Shown: positions 37,050-50,470 of the stretch, in pieces
Position numbering within the stretch: the first letter of the stretch is position 1
Layout: every line of letters starts with the position of its first letter
Notes under the pieces: generated by a model
Database searches by the model: none
Seen by the model: only the letters and a program-made list of their open reading frames with translations
Told to the model about the DNA's origin: nothing
Made by a program: the position numbers and the translations under genes
Assembly: GCF_002443255.2 (NCBI RefSeq)
Contig: NW_019211459.1
Location: 2,236,838 to 2,300,837 of the forward strand
Reading direction: 5' to 3'
DNA: 64,000 bases
From: Varroa destructor
Taxonomy: Eukaryota > Arthropoda > Arachnida > Mesostigmata > Varroidae

Positions 37050-37120
37050 GTAAGTTATCTATCGTTATGTTCATACTCTACCTTTGAATCAAACTTGAAG
37101 CAAACCTGGTCACCCTGCAG

Positions 37121-37144
37121 CACCATATCGTGAAGTCAACACAC
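37121..37144 (+). CDS. Candidate 24-base micro-exon
   Basis: A good acceptor (CACCCTGCAG, ending 37120) and a consensus donor, GTGAGT at 37145, bound only 24 bases, again phase 1 at both ends, giving A-PYREVNT. The next exon could start at 37202 (ending HHLQ then TAA) or at 37213 (ending LKYWV then TAA). Either one ends the protein. Confidence 0.2.
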
Positions 37145-37229
37145 GTGAGTTCAATGAAAGATGGATTATATTTACTAACCTGCACCAAGGCGCGTTTACA
37201 GATCATCTGCAGTAAAGTACTGGGTGTAA

Positions 37230-40200
37230 AATGGTTGACTCTATGAAATAGTATATGGCAGTTCCAGTACCTGCATTCGCTGGCTACGTGTAAATACGCA
37301 CACAAGAACTCAATGTGTAGACCCCATTTATAACGGATCTCTCTTATCGAGATTTGCTACTGCAGTGTCAAGCGTCAGCTGGCTTGTTCCAACTCTAGTA
37401 TGTGCTACCTTTACATCTTTCCGTATCCGTGATCGCAAATCGGTACTTGTTTTGATTAACTACTATAACTCAGAGCGAAGTTCCAGTTTTATTCAACGCG
37501 CCGTTAACGAGTTTTTACTTAGGGTCTGTGTTTTTTTTTGTTCTCGTTCTTCTTTGAATTTCACGTGTTCGCTCCAAATGAGCACCCCACTCAATTTCTG
37601 TCAGCCTCTATCTTTTCTTTTTTAAAGAGTGTACAGCACGCTAGTGCGTACGGTGCGACACGAAAAATCACTTGACGCCTTTGTCATTCCACAATATGAA
37701 AATACGTTTTGAGGACCTGCATCAGATGGTAAATCTCTCCCGTACCGCTCTTCAACTTTTGTTAATGAAATTTTGGTTCAAGTAGAGATTTTCAGTGTAA
37801 TTGGGTACTCCTGTAAAAACGGTTGCGTGCCTTCCATACTTGGCCATCGTGTGCCATGGCACTAACCCACTTAAGGCCATAGCGGAAAATAGTTCGGCAT
37901 GTTCTCTTACGGCGAAAACGAACACCTGTTGTGCTGGCCTTATTGGAAACTCTTATTCCCTTTTTTTTTTCTAGCTTTTGTCCAGATGAAAGTCGTAAAG
38001 AGTACCACAAAATCCAGCGCAATGGAGAGTTCCATCTTGGCTTATCAGTCTACTGGCTCCGAGCATCAGGTGGCTGATGGACTCGAGATTGCTTTCTCCA
38101 CCGTTTGTACTAGGTCTGGGGTTACAGTTAAGCTTTACTCAAGCTCTTTCCGAGGTGCTTCAACGGTCGGACTGAGTGTCTTTTCTGGACCGAGGTCATG
38201 GGATGCTGGAGTTTCTGCACTATGTTATATTAATGAGCCCTAGACTCCGTATTTTTTGGGTGCCAGCTCGACTTGGTTTCTGCGCATAGAGTATTTCATA
38301 CAGTCTAATTCTGTGTTGGTGTTTCTTCTGATTGCGTCTCGATTCCGCAGTCGGACGCAATCTGATCGTCTGCATATATGACTTATTCTACTTACTATTT
38401 CTGGCCCAGATAGTCTGAAAATTGCGTCACACGAAAGACTACGTACGATTGATCTCAAGTAAACGTATACTACGAGACACTTCTGCCGGGACATCATACT
38501 CAATGCCATCGTCCGTTCGGATTTTTCGGTCACTCCGACAGTTGAAGATAGCGCGTCTAAAATTTAGAATTATCGATTCTGTTTCCAGCTTATCCAAATT
38601 TATCGTGCAGTAGAACAACCAAAACCCATGGTCTTTGACGCCCTGTCACTTCCTTTCAGCACGTCGTCCTACGGTCAGCTTCACAATTTATGTTAAACCA
38701 AGCATCATTCTTCCTCGATTTTACTGGTCATCCGCTGCATAATGACGCCGCTGTTTCCGTTATCTCCTCTCACCCACTTTAATGAATTTCTCTCGAATCA
38801 ACTTTGTTGTGTTGTTTCAGATATCATCCGCTCCCTTTCTCTTCGTTCTCGGTACCTTTAGAGTGGTTCTCGACAGACCCTTTGACTTAGGGGATTTTCG
38901 GAACACCAGCTAGCTTACCTCAGACCATCTGGTAGCTTTTTCTTACGGAGAGCCTCTTAGTCCTTCAATGAGTCCTTGCCACTTATTTTTGTTCTGCTTA
39001 GCACCGGTTGGTTCTGGCTCCTTAAAGTTCACTTACGTCGTTAAATCATATTGTTAGTTTCACTACATGATACTTTTAGTAATGTCTGTTTAGGCGCAGT
39101 TACAAAGTAGCTCACAATCACCATCGTAACAGATATTACAGACTAACTCAACAAAAGATATTAAGCTTCAAAAATGAATCTCTCACATTGCAGACACCTT
39201 TTTCAAATATATTTTCAAATACAGTGTGGACAAAATATCACTTCACGATATATTTCAGATTGAATGAAACACCCCGGTAAAATAAATCAGATTTGTTTTT
39301 TGTACACGCAAGTTTTAACGTGTATTGTCTCAAGCCTAAGATGAAAAAATAAGTTCGACTGTTGTTGGCTATAGATGTTTTTGCCTTTTTGGGTAACTGC
39401 TGTCTTTTGATAGTTGAGTACCTTTCAAATGCCATCCATTTCTATAATGTTTATCGCTTGTCATTGCTTTCAACATCAAGAGGAAGCCTGACACGGAACT
39501 TTATAAGAAACAAGAAAACATAGTGTGGATAAAAAATCGAACGATGGATGAGTGCTTTGACCATTATAGCAAAATACTTGCGCTTAGATATTCCTTTTAC
39601 TAAGTTGTTGTTGTTGTTGAAGCGAGCATGTTACATTTTCATTACTCAGAATTAGCTTTGAAATGAGCTTCACGAAAAATATTTATTAAAAGGTCAATGT
39701 ACTACATAATACATACTAGCTATACAGCGGCATAATTCAAATATGCTGGAATACAGCAGGCAAGCTTTAGTGACACGTAGTCTTGGCTGCGTATGAGATA
39801 ATGATAATAATATTCGTGTTTTTTTAGGCATGTCGTTAAGTTGTCCTTGAAGTGTGGCGATTCGGTTGCTGGGTTAACGGGTTTTCCCTATTTTTTTTCT
39901 TTAGGAACACGCAACATCTGGGTATCCCAGTGAGTCCATGAGTCCTAGTAGGCTGGGTGTCATGGAGCGACTTTGCACGGAATAAGAGCTAGAAAAAAGA
40001 GATCAACCTGTTCGATTTCGAGTCCCGTTATTATCTATTGAAGGTCGCGCTAACGACATTGACTACTAAAAGGACAACTGGTCCTTCAGGCACTTCAAGG
40101 CGAACATTCTATTGTTGTTTAGTTGGCGATCTTCAGTATTCCCTAGTTGTGAAACAGAAGTGGGAGGACTATGTAGACAGACCATTTCAGGCAGTGCTAT

Positions 40201-41639
40201 CCGCAAAAAATAGCAGCATCAGAGCACCCGAGTTGCTTTCCTTTTATCCCATAACCCTTTGTTTCTGGCCACGGCCTCGTGCTCTAGCTATATACATATA
40301 ACGAGAGAGAGAGCATCCTTGTCTGTTAACTCCACACCAGACCTTTAGCCTTCGGTTGGGTGGCGTCAGACGCGGTTAAAGGCGGAATCCAAGCAGAGAT
40401 CAGAGTTAGTTTTTCATTTTGCTTGAGAACATTTGACTTGTGCATCCGCTACAACTGAAACAGCGGGCAACAGAACAAAGACGTTTGGAGAGAAGAAGAT
40501 ATAGGGTAGCTTCATAAAGTTATTATTGCCCTAGGTGTTACTGTCATCGTCGTGCCCGTCGAGTTCTTACCGCTACAAATATTACTCCTGCCGGCGCTAT
40601 CGCGGTCTGATGTCGCGGTTCTCCATACTTTTGTATTGAATGCTGCACTGCTCGACCAAGTTTATATCTGTTACTTGTTGCCTGTCTTTTTATTTAGATT
40701 CCTGTCAGGTTTTTATCGATTTCCTGTAGAGACAGACAGATAGAAACGCATATAAAAAGGCGCACGAATCGAATTACGAGGCGGCGTAAGACGAATGTTA
40801 AAAGCTTTCCTGTAAGAAGCAGAATAGCTAGTCTTTAGCGCTTCAGATCTTATGGAAGTCAACAATAAAACATACGATAATGTCGCATATATGCATGAAC
40901 AATACCTGTCATATTTTACTGATGATCCGAAATGGCCGAGATGAACTCACGTTGCCAACAATTTTTACCATATTACTGGCGTCCTTCTCAGAATGCCCCT
41001 TTCCACTGGCGGTCCCTTTAGGGCATCAGTCCAAGAAGCGAATTTAAGAACATCAAATTAGTTGAGACAGTGAGTGCTTTGAATATGTCGGGTGCGACCA
41101 AACGTCCTAAATGAAATACGCTGAACAGTTTCATTTAGAAACGCGTCCTGCTATTAGAATAAGGCTCCAAACGCATTCAACAGAAGTTTTCTTCAGAAAC
41201 GGATTATCGATTAGAATACTAGATGGTAGTATTTTTATTTCTGAATATGTTGTTAGTGTATCATCACTTTATTGTGCTACTTTCGATAGAGCTTTCTTTA
41301 GCGGCTATTTTTTTGTCATGGTGTAACTGAGTTTGAGGGTAAAGGGGCGTCCCGTATGTGAGGCTGTAAGTGTAAGCGTAACCTTGTGAAACATCGTTTG
41401 TTCCTCCGCGATCGTTCTTACCTAGCAGGATCGATCGCCCACGATAAGTTCCGTAAAACAAAGATACGAATATAAATCACATCGCATCGCTCAGGACTCC
41501 TTTCGTTCTTATGAATCCGCTTCCACTGCTGCTATCCATCGTCTGCTGCCAGTCACTAGCGAGGCGTTCCGTACACGGCTCCTAAAGATTACGGTGTCAC
41601 CATTATGGCAAACAGTGACGATGGGCCGAAAGCCGAACT
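37230..41639. other. Tract without supported genes
   Basis: AT-rich, with pyrimidine-rich DNA around 38620-39000. A + strand frame at 37899-38243 (114 codons) has no motif or splice support. A TTG/GTT repeat is near 39604-39620. Confidence 0.45.
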
Positions 41640-42340
41640 AGTTGTATGAGCCAGCGAACAGGGGATAAGGGAGACCGAGAAAAAGACCCCACCAAGAAAA
41701 ACACAACGAGGAAAGGGATCCAGCACTAAAAAAAGACTTCGAGAAAGAGAAAGGAGAGAAATTAGGCGAGAGGGATTAGAAAGAAGAGGAGGAAAGTTAG
41801 GGGAGGAATGGAAAGGCCCAGTGAAAATAGCGGGAATAATATGTCTTAGACACGGATTTTCTTGATAATGGAAACGCACATTGTGCACTCACAGGTGGAT
41901 CTTGTGCAGCGAACGGACAAAAACCGAAAAAATATCGTTTCATGTTGACCACGTCGAAGGAAACAAGCGAGCATTGATGGTTATGAAAATACGATGGAAG
42001 CTGACACGGCGATAAAAGAAGTGAATGTTTGCGGGCACGTTAGACCCAGAACTGCGGCGACAGATAAAACTGATAAAAGAAAAATAACAAAGAACCTAGG
42101 CCAGGCAAGAGGGTACTGGAGAAATAAAAAAAAAATATAAAGGAGTCGTTCGCTTACCTTAATGGTTCTAAACATCGTTAAGGTGAGGGAGCACGGACAA
42201 GCAAAAGACGAACATTGTAAAAATTACATAGTAGGACGACACCAAAGGAACAGGAAGTGCAGGCAAGCGACAAAGAGAAAAATAATAGAAGAAGTAGCAG
42301 GTTGTCCAAGTGTCGAAGGTTCAATTAACTAAACTTAAAT
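41640..42340. other. Strongly purine-rich strand-asymmetric segment
   Basis: On the + strand, 41640-41860 is largely A and G (runs such as GAGAAAGAGAAAGGAGAGAA), and the bias continues more weakly to about 42340. Several + frames stay open as a result, including one with a real ATG at 41994 (MEADTAIKEVNVCGHVRPRT, stop at 42138-42140). Composition alone explains the lack of stops, so no gene is called. Confidence 0.6.
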
Positions 42341-44406
42341 GTTTCTCATACACCCTCGACTGGCAATTTCTATCAGATTAAATGGCTACAAGTTTAACAG
42401 CTCTTTTCTCAGCCTTTTGCTTTGTTCTGTGTTATGCTACACAAAAGCATTTAGCATTTGCAAACATTGCGGCACTGCGTGTCCACATGTACGCACAATA
42501 TAATTACCTATATACGCATCGTTTGTCCAATCTGCACATTGGTAACAGATTAAACCGTATCTCAATTCTTGGGACACCAGATATGTCAATACGATTAATT
42601 GAGTACCTTCTTGCTATCCAAATAATCGTGCCCGAAGCCCATTGCGTAAGTTTTTATCGCTCTATCTATTACTTTCGTTGTTAAAAAAAAGTAGAGTAGC
42701 CCGAATAGATCGGAGCAACGAACATAGCTCAAAGCACTTATTCCATTATTTTATATGATAAGTGCTATCTAAAATGTTTATAAATAATGCCAGCTCTTTT
42801 CATGTGTCATCTTTTAATGCAGTATATGAATCTGCCCAGCTCTTGTTTTAATCCGAGAATGATTTTTTTTTTCAAGTATTAATAGCATATTTAGCTCTAA
42901 TATAATTCTGATAAATGGCAAGCGTAAACCCAGCCTAAGATTTGTAGCTTGTTTCACGAATCCCTTCACTAAATGGAGCTTCACGCTATCGATCAAAGAC
43001 ATCGCAGGGATACTTGCGAACAAAAAAAGGGTTGGTATTCTGACGGTCAGGATACCGAAAAAAATGGTTCGATTGAACCAGTGGTGGACTTACTGTTTAT
43101 TGGTTCTTTGCAGCCGCTTAAAGCTTTATAAATAAAGCACTGCATCCCGTTTGGCAAGAAAGCAGTACTCCGCAGAAGCAGTAGTTTTGAATAAATAAAT
43201 AAATAATATGTTTCCTTTTTAAAGTTTGGCACAAAGATATTCGGAGTTCATTTCAATTCTAGCGTTGACGTTACGACAATTTGACCGTCAACAAACATTT
43301 ATGACATGCATAGGTTGACGTGTCTGAATGTCCTCTCATGTTTAACTAACAGTTACAGACAGCAAGTACATACTTACAAGACAATGTTTCTATATGTTGA
43401 AACTATACACTTCATTGACATACCGTGACACGCCTCTAACGATCAGTTAAGTTACAGATGGTAGGTACTATTGCATGTGAGAGTGTTCAAATGGTCGTCA
43501 ATCCGAATGTCTCTAATTCCTGAGTTGAAGTAAGCAGGCAAGAGAATTATCTTCCGTAATGTTAATAGACGACTATTTCTAGCGAGATAACAAAACCTTT
43601 AATAAAGACCTTGTGTCTAGGCAAGAAAGAGCGGTTGAAGAACGTGCCCGACGAATTTCGAAAGCAACAACTGTTTTTGACACAACAAGGTGTTCAGCAG
43701 TGTACATTCAAAATGCTGTAATAGACTCGTCGTATAAACTTTCAACTTCAATCAATAATATCTATCCTGCCCACTGTTCCTTCCCAATTCTTTCAGGTCA
43801 TCCTTGAAAAGCATTTTCGTACAATAAAACATCACATTTTACTATATTTATTACAGTAAGGATTGTGCCTACAGTTGTGAGCGAATGCGATGCTTTTTTT
43901 CTAACACTGAGATAGAATTAACGAATGCCGTTATACGACGAGTACCAGCGGACTCATTGAAGTCACTCGTTAAGTTTGTTAAAGATAAAGCTATTCATAA
44001 TCCCTTTTACTTTTTGATCCGTTCAAAAATTATGGATAAGCCGACGCAGACACGAATGACTGTATGACCATATTGCAGAACACACGTACATGTCGTTCAT
44101 ATGAGGTCAATTACTATAGCCAATGGTTTGTTCATCGATCGTATACTTTATATATTCGATGATTTAAGGCAGTCTGATCAGGTTTATTTGTGCTTGATTT
44201 ACCCATTACTCATATCGCGTATCATTCAGTCAACAATAATAAGCAGAAGACTCCTCATACACACAAGGTGTGTCGGCCAAGTTCGGGCGAACTGTGTTAA
44301 ACTGCTTCTCGTGGTAGGCTCTTACTCAGCCGCTATTCTTCGTAGTAAAGGAAACCACAGGCTCATCTTGGCGTAAAAAAAAGTGTTATTTTCGCGACTT
44401 CAGCAA
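42341..44406. other. AT-rich tract, no supported genes
   Basis: Scattered short frames only. A TAAA tetranucleotide run is near 43190-43206. Confidence 0.45.
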
Positions 44407-44830
44407 AAATTAGCTATTGCCCAATTAATAGGACAGTTCGCGGAAAACGAACGACACCGAGAATATACACCCATGTTTTTACCTGGAGTCCACGATCGGT
44501 GTTATTGCCAGTTCGAGTGAGGCTTGTAAAAATATCGAGGGAGATTTTCATGAGGTAAATCAGAAGGTATTCAGTAAGATTTAGGTCTGAACTATTTAAA
44601 CTACCAAAATGGAGCTAAAATCTATTTGTGATAATCCTGGATTTTTATACAGGGGTCAGCGGTTCGTGAGAAGAATATCTGGGTAGGTTTTTTGCTCCGT
44701 TTGGATTTTTGGGACATTTGGCCTCCTGTCGACCTGACATGTATTGCAAGAATTTTGTGTGGAACGTATTTGAGCGAGATGTTTAGGAGTCTACATTGAA
44801 TAATGTCTGGCGCGCAAGTAGAGTTAAATT
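44407..44830 (+). repeat. Old dispersed repeat, copy 1
   Basis: It matches the segment at 50600-51172 in the same orientation through a series of shared blocks in the same order: AATTAGCTA..., GAGAGATTT-like plus GTGAGGTAAA-like, TTTTTATACAG, GACCTCCTG-like and TTGAATAATG. Divergence is heavy, with many gaps. No coding frame or terminal repeats are evident. Confidence 0.5.
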
Positions 44831-46087
44831 TAAATGGTTGGCGAATTAGAGAAGGAATATTTTAAAAATAGCTGGTGAGTGACCTAGGTTCCGAATTAAA
44901 TCTGTAATCAAGCTGAGCAGAAACCATTTATTAGATAAACACAAAGATCAGGAATGACGCTTGCTTTGTTTTTGTTTAAATACAGCTTTAAGAAAGCATA
45001 ACAAAATCCCATAACGAAAAATCATTGTTGACAGTTTCCTTTCTTTGAGGGGCTCTCTTTTGGGGTGGTGCCACGGCAGCCTTGACTGTAAGACCATCGC
45101 TGGTCAAATTTCAGCGTGAGTTATATATTAATTATTATTATTATTAATTAATTATTATTATATATTATATGTTTTGCTTTATGGATTCCGTCGGCAAAAG
45201 CTCAGAAAAAAAGACGCAAGACCACCCGCGTGACGTAACGTCTGATGACTTAGGTCGAAAATGTAAAAAAAATAATAAAATGAAGCAACGGCCCCTTTTT
45301 TTGGGAAAGATCGCCAGATAATCCGGTCTATGTCTATCTAATCTACAATGGTCGCACAGACAATACAGTACTTGTTTATAGTTTTTCGAACTGATTAATT
45401 TATATTTTTTTATCTTCTTTTAAATAACCATATATTGTTAATGTGAAAGTTTTTGCTAATAGTGACTCTTGCTTTGTAGCTGCCCCAAAAAGAAGGTTTG
45501 TTGCTTTTGAAGGTTTAACGGAACTGACTGACCCCATTAAGAGAGAGAGCTTCACAAAGAACGAGTACGAACAAACGTGAAACAATCTACAAAGTTTTCA
45601 CTGTGATAGTCAGTGGTTTAGAGAAGAATTGGCGTAGAGAAGAGCTCCTACGGAGTTAAACTATTTCTAAACAATATATGTTGTCGAAAATTATTGCGAT
45701 CTTTATAAAGCCAAGGTGGGACTGAAAAGAATTCAAAACTAATGGAGTCATGTACACTATTCTGATTCGACTTGATATACACTTAATGCCACAGTTACGC
45801 GTTCGAAATGTCACGTCCTGACAGTCCTGACCTAGGAACTAAACAGGTTTAAATCAGTAGAACATAACCTGAATCTTTTGCCTCTGTGCTAATGAATGAG
45901 ATCGCTGTCATGCTATGAGGAAATTTGGGCAAACTGCATAGATGCAAAGATCACAAATGGGTGCACGTAAAGCGTGCTATTTGTGACAACATCTATCGTC
46001 AGGCAATAATGGTTAAAAGTTATCTTGAAGTAAAGTGAATAAATGTGTATGTGATTTATTTACTTTACCGCGTACTATTACATCGAC
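44831..46087. other. AT-rich tract with an ATT-rich run
   Basis: ATT/AATT repeats at about 45124-45172. No supported gene. Confidence 0.5.
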
Positions 46088-46273
46088 ATGGACAGTCAAA
46101 TATTTACCGCCCAAACCAACCGGTCAGCCATTAGGCCGGAGCACCTAGACGCAAGAGCTCTCCTCAACCCAGTAACGAGTTCTACATGGCTACGAAGTGG
46201 AGCGGCCGGACCGCGCATGAAAAAGGCTCATACGGCTTGCTGCAAAGGCTGCTGCTTTGAAAGCTTCTCCTAA
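46088..46273 (+). CDS. Candidate small cysteine-containing ORF
   Basis: A complete ATG-to-TAA frame of 61 codons with balanced codon use in GC-richer DNA. The C-terminus has paired cysteines (TACCKGCCFESFS). There is no signal peptide and no recognised family. It could be a short protein or chance. A second small frame of similar quality lies on the opposite strand 160 bases on. Confidence 0.2.
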   Translation: MDSQIFTAQTNRSAIRPEHLDARALLNPVTSSTWLRSGAAGPRMKKAHTACCKGCCFESFS

Positions 46274-46431
46274 ACAGGCTTTTTCGGGATTTGAAAAGGA
46301 CCTATAGCTACATTGCAAACTCATTGTCTGACGAAAGACTGACCACTAACGGTAACCAACAGCCGGCGGGGCGGGCTAAAAGGCTGGAGCAAATGAAACG
46401 GGACGGGGACGTCATTGGTACGAGCAAGCGT

Positions 46432-46611
46432 CTACTGTAGCCAGCAGATAAAAAGAGATGCGCCAAAAGCCTTCTCGTTCTCTCGAAAAGTGCGCCGAAC
46501 CACTTGAATCATCCGCGCGGTATCAACAGATTGCGCTACCTTACTAGACCCGCAGCTGAAGGCAGAAGCCACATAAGTTAACTCAAAAGTAACCCGGCCT
46601 TTTGTTATCAT
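46432..46611 (-). CDS. Candidate small ORF on the opposite strand
   Basis: An ATG at 46611 opens 59 sense codons to TAG at 46434-46432. The product is mixed polar (MITKGRVTFELTYVASAFSC at the start, RTFRENEKAFGASLFICWLQ at the end). There is no motif. An in-frame TAA lies just upstream, so the ATG is the only likely start. Confidence 0.2.
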   Translation of the reverse strand: MITKGRVTFELTYVASAFSCGSSKVAQSVDTARMIQVVRRTFRENEKAFGASLFICWLQ

Positions 46612-49600
46612 TGGGCGCCGATCTTAAAGAAATCGGCTGCGGTATGCCAGGATAACCGCCCGGGTCAATACTGTCGAGTCGGTAGGGTTGTGAAGACAAG
46701 GCCGTGAAAAATTCCTATTGGCAAGCTAAAGCAGTAGATGGTACCTAGTTTTGAGGCATAATACAATATAGCCGATCGGTTAGACACCGATTTCACGCAA
46801 ACGTCAGCTATAGCCTGAGTTTAGCTTTTCCGATTATTCACTAGAGACCAGAGCATGAAATGATTAGATTGAAACTGGAAAGCTGCAGACGGGGGCTTCG
46901 CTGTTCGCAAAAAGCCATCCCGTGATCATTGGAGCTACCGTGAGTCTCTTCCCCGGTTCCCTTTCCTTTTTGTAGCAGCAGTTTGAACCTGCCGCTTCAA
47001 CATGCAGCAGAACATGCGAGAGGGAAAGCAAACTCTCATCATTAAAATCATAAAAATTGTGATCACCTGGGCACCACCTGACACTATAATCAGTCACTCT
47101 AATGACGAAATATTTTGCCTTTTTCAGAGATGAAAGAGAGTAAAAGGGCAAGCTAGAAAATTATTCAACGGATGTTACAATGCTATCAAAATCTTTCACG
47201 AGCTGCTGGAAATAAAGAGCCAAAAAATAACGAAAATGGTGATACCTGAAAAAGATGCAGTTTCATTTTAGAAAAATGAATTATTTCTCCCGCTATTGTG
47301 CATATGACTTGCACAAGAGATAATTAAAACTGTAAATACCTAAATTAGCTGTGAGTCCTGTAGACGAAGTCATTTGATAAAATATTCGGAGCAAATTTGG
47401 CACAGATCTGCTATTATACCAAGCTAAAGCACAATCAATACATTCTCTGGAAGAGGCGTGAAATTTGTCAAGATGACAGACTGCCAGTTCTTAGCCCACA
47501 CACGTTTGTACTTCATCAAGCCGAACACAGACACACGTGCACAGTGACACCCAAATATGGAGGAAGAACACAATCCGAAAGCACCTAAATGGTCGTAGGT
47601 AGCATTTTGGGCCAACTGGAGGCACTTTTTTTCAGATTGGAGTATGTAATCTGTAATCTGCATGCGTTAAATAGTGTGAAATAGGGTTACGCTGACGATC
47701 GCACTGGTCTAGCAACCTGGTGTATCTTCGCGGACCTCTGCGAGTTAAATGCGTACCCAATATACTTATGTTCTGTGCGTAGTGTCAACGTTTTCGAAAT
47801 TGTGCCTATCAAACTGGTCCTGTCGTTACTGAGCTGGAACTGGATCAAAACTGAACGGACACAGATGCTTTTTAAAATAAGCAAACACTGTATGATCCCC
47901 CATAGAATAAATATATGTTCCTGAAATGGGTTTTACCACTTGAGATGACCCTCGAGTTCTCAAGCACCGACAGTTAGCTGCTAACCATAAAACGAGTAAT
48001 TTCCTGAAGGCCTGCGTAAATAGTAGTCCCTAATGATAGTGTGTTACATGCATTTTTCTACGTTAAGTTATTGTTATGTTAAATTTATGAAGCAATGCAC
48101 CAGGCGCCACGCAAACTTCAATATTCGACTTATTGGATGCCATGTAAGGAAACGCTAAAGTGATCAACAAAGTAAATTTCCGAAAGCGAGTCGCTCGACA
48201 ACAGAAGCAAAGACACGATGGAACCATCTGCATTGAAGACCTCGATTAATCGTCCTGCAAAATACCCACAAATCGCTATTCATTTAGCCTTTAAATAGAA
48301 TGGTCGATTCGATTCAACTGAATAGTGAATTTGAATTGGTTCAAATTCTGAGTGATATCTTTAGCCGTACTGCTTTAGTTCAACGAACAACTGCCTATTA
48401 CCCCTTGCAACTTTGCAGGAGCGCGTCTGGGTCGTTTATGACTATATGCGCTTCTCTGCTTCACTTGCCAGATTTCATCAATTCTGGACGGCATCACTTA
48501 AACTGGCTCTACGGTTATTCGGCTGTCATTGCTGTGCTTATTATTACTGACTGGCGTCAAGCCCTAACTCAAAGAAGTTTATAAGTTAATGTGAACCAAC
48601 CAACCTAGGTTCTTGCTTGGCTTTGCGTTACAATTAGAAGCCTTCTTCTTCTCTCCTATAATCGCTATCACTACCCTTATATTTTAATTATAGCGGTCTG
48701 CCACGGTCGCTTCAGCTTCTTCTGGGAGCCGGAATATTGGGGTACTACACTTTTCGCATTGTGTCCATGCTCCTTCAGTGCCAGCTAGCGTTGGTCCCTG
48801 ATGCGCACGACAACGAGCTCAACTGGACGGAAAGGAGTAAGCATAGAGTAGAGCTTGGCTATGACGTAGAACTTACGACATTACTTACACATCGCTGCTT
48901 TGAATCTTTCTATATGCTAGTCGTTGGGCGGCGTTATCCCAGCGTATTCGGCTGCGTTATTTTCATTTCAGCTTTTTTCCTTTTCTTTTAGTGCAAAAGA
49001 GTGCCAACGCTCAACTGACAACAATGATAGCCATTTTTAGGGTTTGAACGCTGTACGCGTCTGGGCGTATCCTTCTAGCCTCCGATTGCTGCCAAGAGTT
49101 CCCATTTTCGGAGGAGGCGGTTCTAAGAAGACCAAGAAGCAGCAGGAAGTGACGATAAAAAGAAACATATGAAAATTTGGAAATAAAAAGTGAGACCTTC
49201 TAATCTCAGTCATGCCGTGGAAATCCTTGCAACACTCCCATCTCCACAAGCTTCTACCCAGTTTATTGAATTCAAACAACATTTGGGGCCAATCTGTGCA
49301 GTTGACGACGAAATAGTAATACAGCATGTAACAGAAGGAAAATAGTATGACTGTGTCAAGCAATAAATGGAAGCAGAAAAGGCACCAAAAACTAAATAAT
49401 ATCTGTTATTTTCTAGAGTATCTGGTGCCCTCAATTGCAACGTATCCCTAAGGGAACGACGATGGCTGATCATCGTTATATATATATATATATAACGGCA
49501 TAGCTTTACATCATACTGCCCGTGTAAAAGATTTAGCGATTGATTGGAGTCATGTCGCTATACTGTGCTTGAACTTCTATGCGAGTTTTACACTTAATCG

Positions 49601-50138
49601 GCCTGAGTATTTTATTGTACTGGAAAAACTTTTTTATTCACACAGAGAATATGTATACATCATAGTTTAAAACAGTTTATGCTATTTACATACGATAGAC
49701 ATATTATCTAGAGTACGTTTTACATGGCCGTAATAAAACCTAAACCTCAATCAGATATTGATTTTTTGACTAAATAACCAACTAATGTAAGTGCAAATAC
49801 GGAACTAAACAATGTTGCAAATTTTCTTGAATATACTAGTTTAATCATAAGAAGAAAATATTTGTGCGCGGTTCCTTTCTTCGATTTAATTAATTTTCGT
49901 AGTACTTAAGGATACCGAACATCCTTATAGAAAAGTCTTTGTCAATTTATAAGTTTGTCAGTACGCAATGAACATATTTCTCTCTGTGAAGGGTTGTATG
50001 AGGGTTGTTATGGAAAACACAAATACACGAACATGCATCTAATAACAAATGTAATGTTCAATATAAAGATATGATTTCAGCCACACTTTGTTCGATGTTT
50101 TTGTTCGATCCGAGTTAGAGGTAATTTAATCCTTAATC
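46612..50138. other. Tract without supported genes
   Basis: On the - strand at about 49037-49363 there is a strong pyrimidine tract (CTGCTGCTTCTTGGTCTTCTTAG) that could be an acceptor, but all three frames after it look equally plausible, so no exon is called. A perfect 24-bp TA palindrome (CGTTATA...TATAACG) is at 49474-49497. Confidence 0.45.
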
Positions 50139-50174
50139 CTAAATCCTTAATAAAATAAATGTGTTGTTTTTTAG
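50139..50174 (-). CDS. Candidate terminal exon (LKNNTFILLRI)
   Basis: It follows TTCATTTTTAG and ends in TAG at 50141-50139. It joins in phase 0 to the exon at 50243-50307 across a 68-bp intron. It is short and AT-rich, so it is weak by itself. Confidence 0.22.
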   Translation of the reverse strand, partial: LKNNTFILLRI

Positions 50175-50242
50175 CTAAAAATGAATTATATTAAATTAGT
50201 AAGAAGTTATACTACATAAGAAAATTTTAAGAATTTACTTAC

Positions 50243-50307
50243 GTGACCATTGAAAGCAACCAATGCCACGAAAGATAAAAGTCCTCCTATGAATTTACCG
50301 ACGACTC
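50243..50307 (-). CDS. Candidate internal exon, membrane helix
   Basis: It has 65 bases ending at the consensus donor GTAAGT. Joined to the upstream exon it gives R then VVGKFIGGLLSFVALVAFNG-H, a likely membrane helix with a basic residue at its start. The acceptor is CTAAAG. An earlier CTAAG would bring in a stop. Confidence 0.32.
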
Positions 50308-50470
50308 CTTTAGGTCTTAGAAGGGGCTATAATAATAAGGTAATTTTCAACAAAATCCCGAATCAAAACGCCTATATTTTTGATTACAGATTAGAATTAT
50401 AAGAACCTATATTTATATAGTATATGTCATCTGATTATCAGGTTAAACTTTATCGGACTGTCGTACTTAC

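Noticed and set aside
41589..41888. 99-codon - strand frame rich in Ser, Phe, Leu and Pro
   Set aside because: It is the complement of the purine-rich tract. Its residues are what pyrimidine-rich DNA would encode.
49037..49363. 108-codon - strand frame with a hydrophobic middle and a strong internal acceptor
   Set aside because: Three frames after the acceptor are all plausible and none joins in phase to an upstream exon, so strand and frame cannot be fixed.
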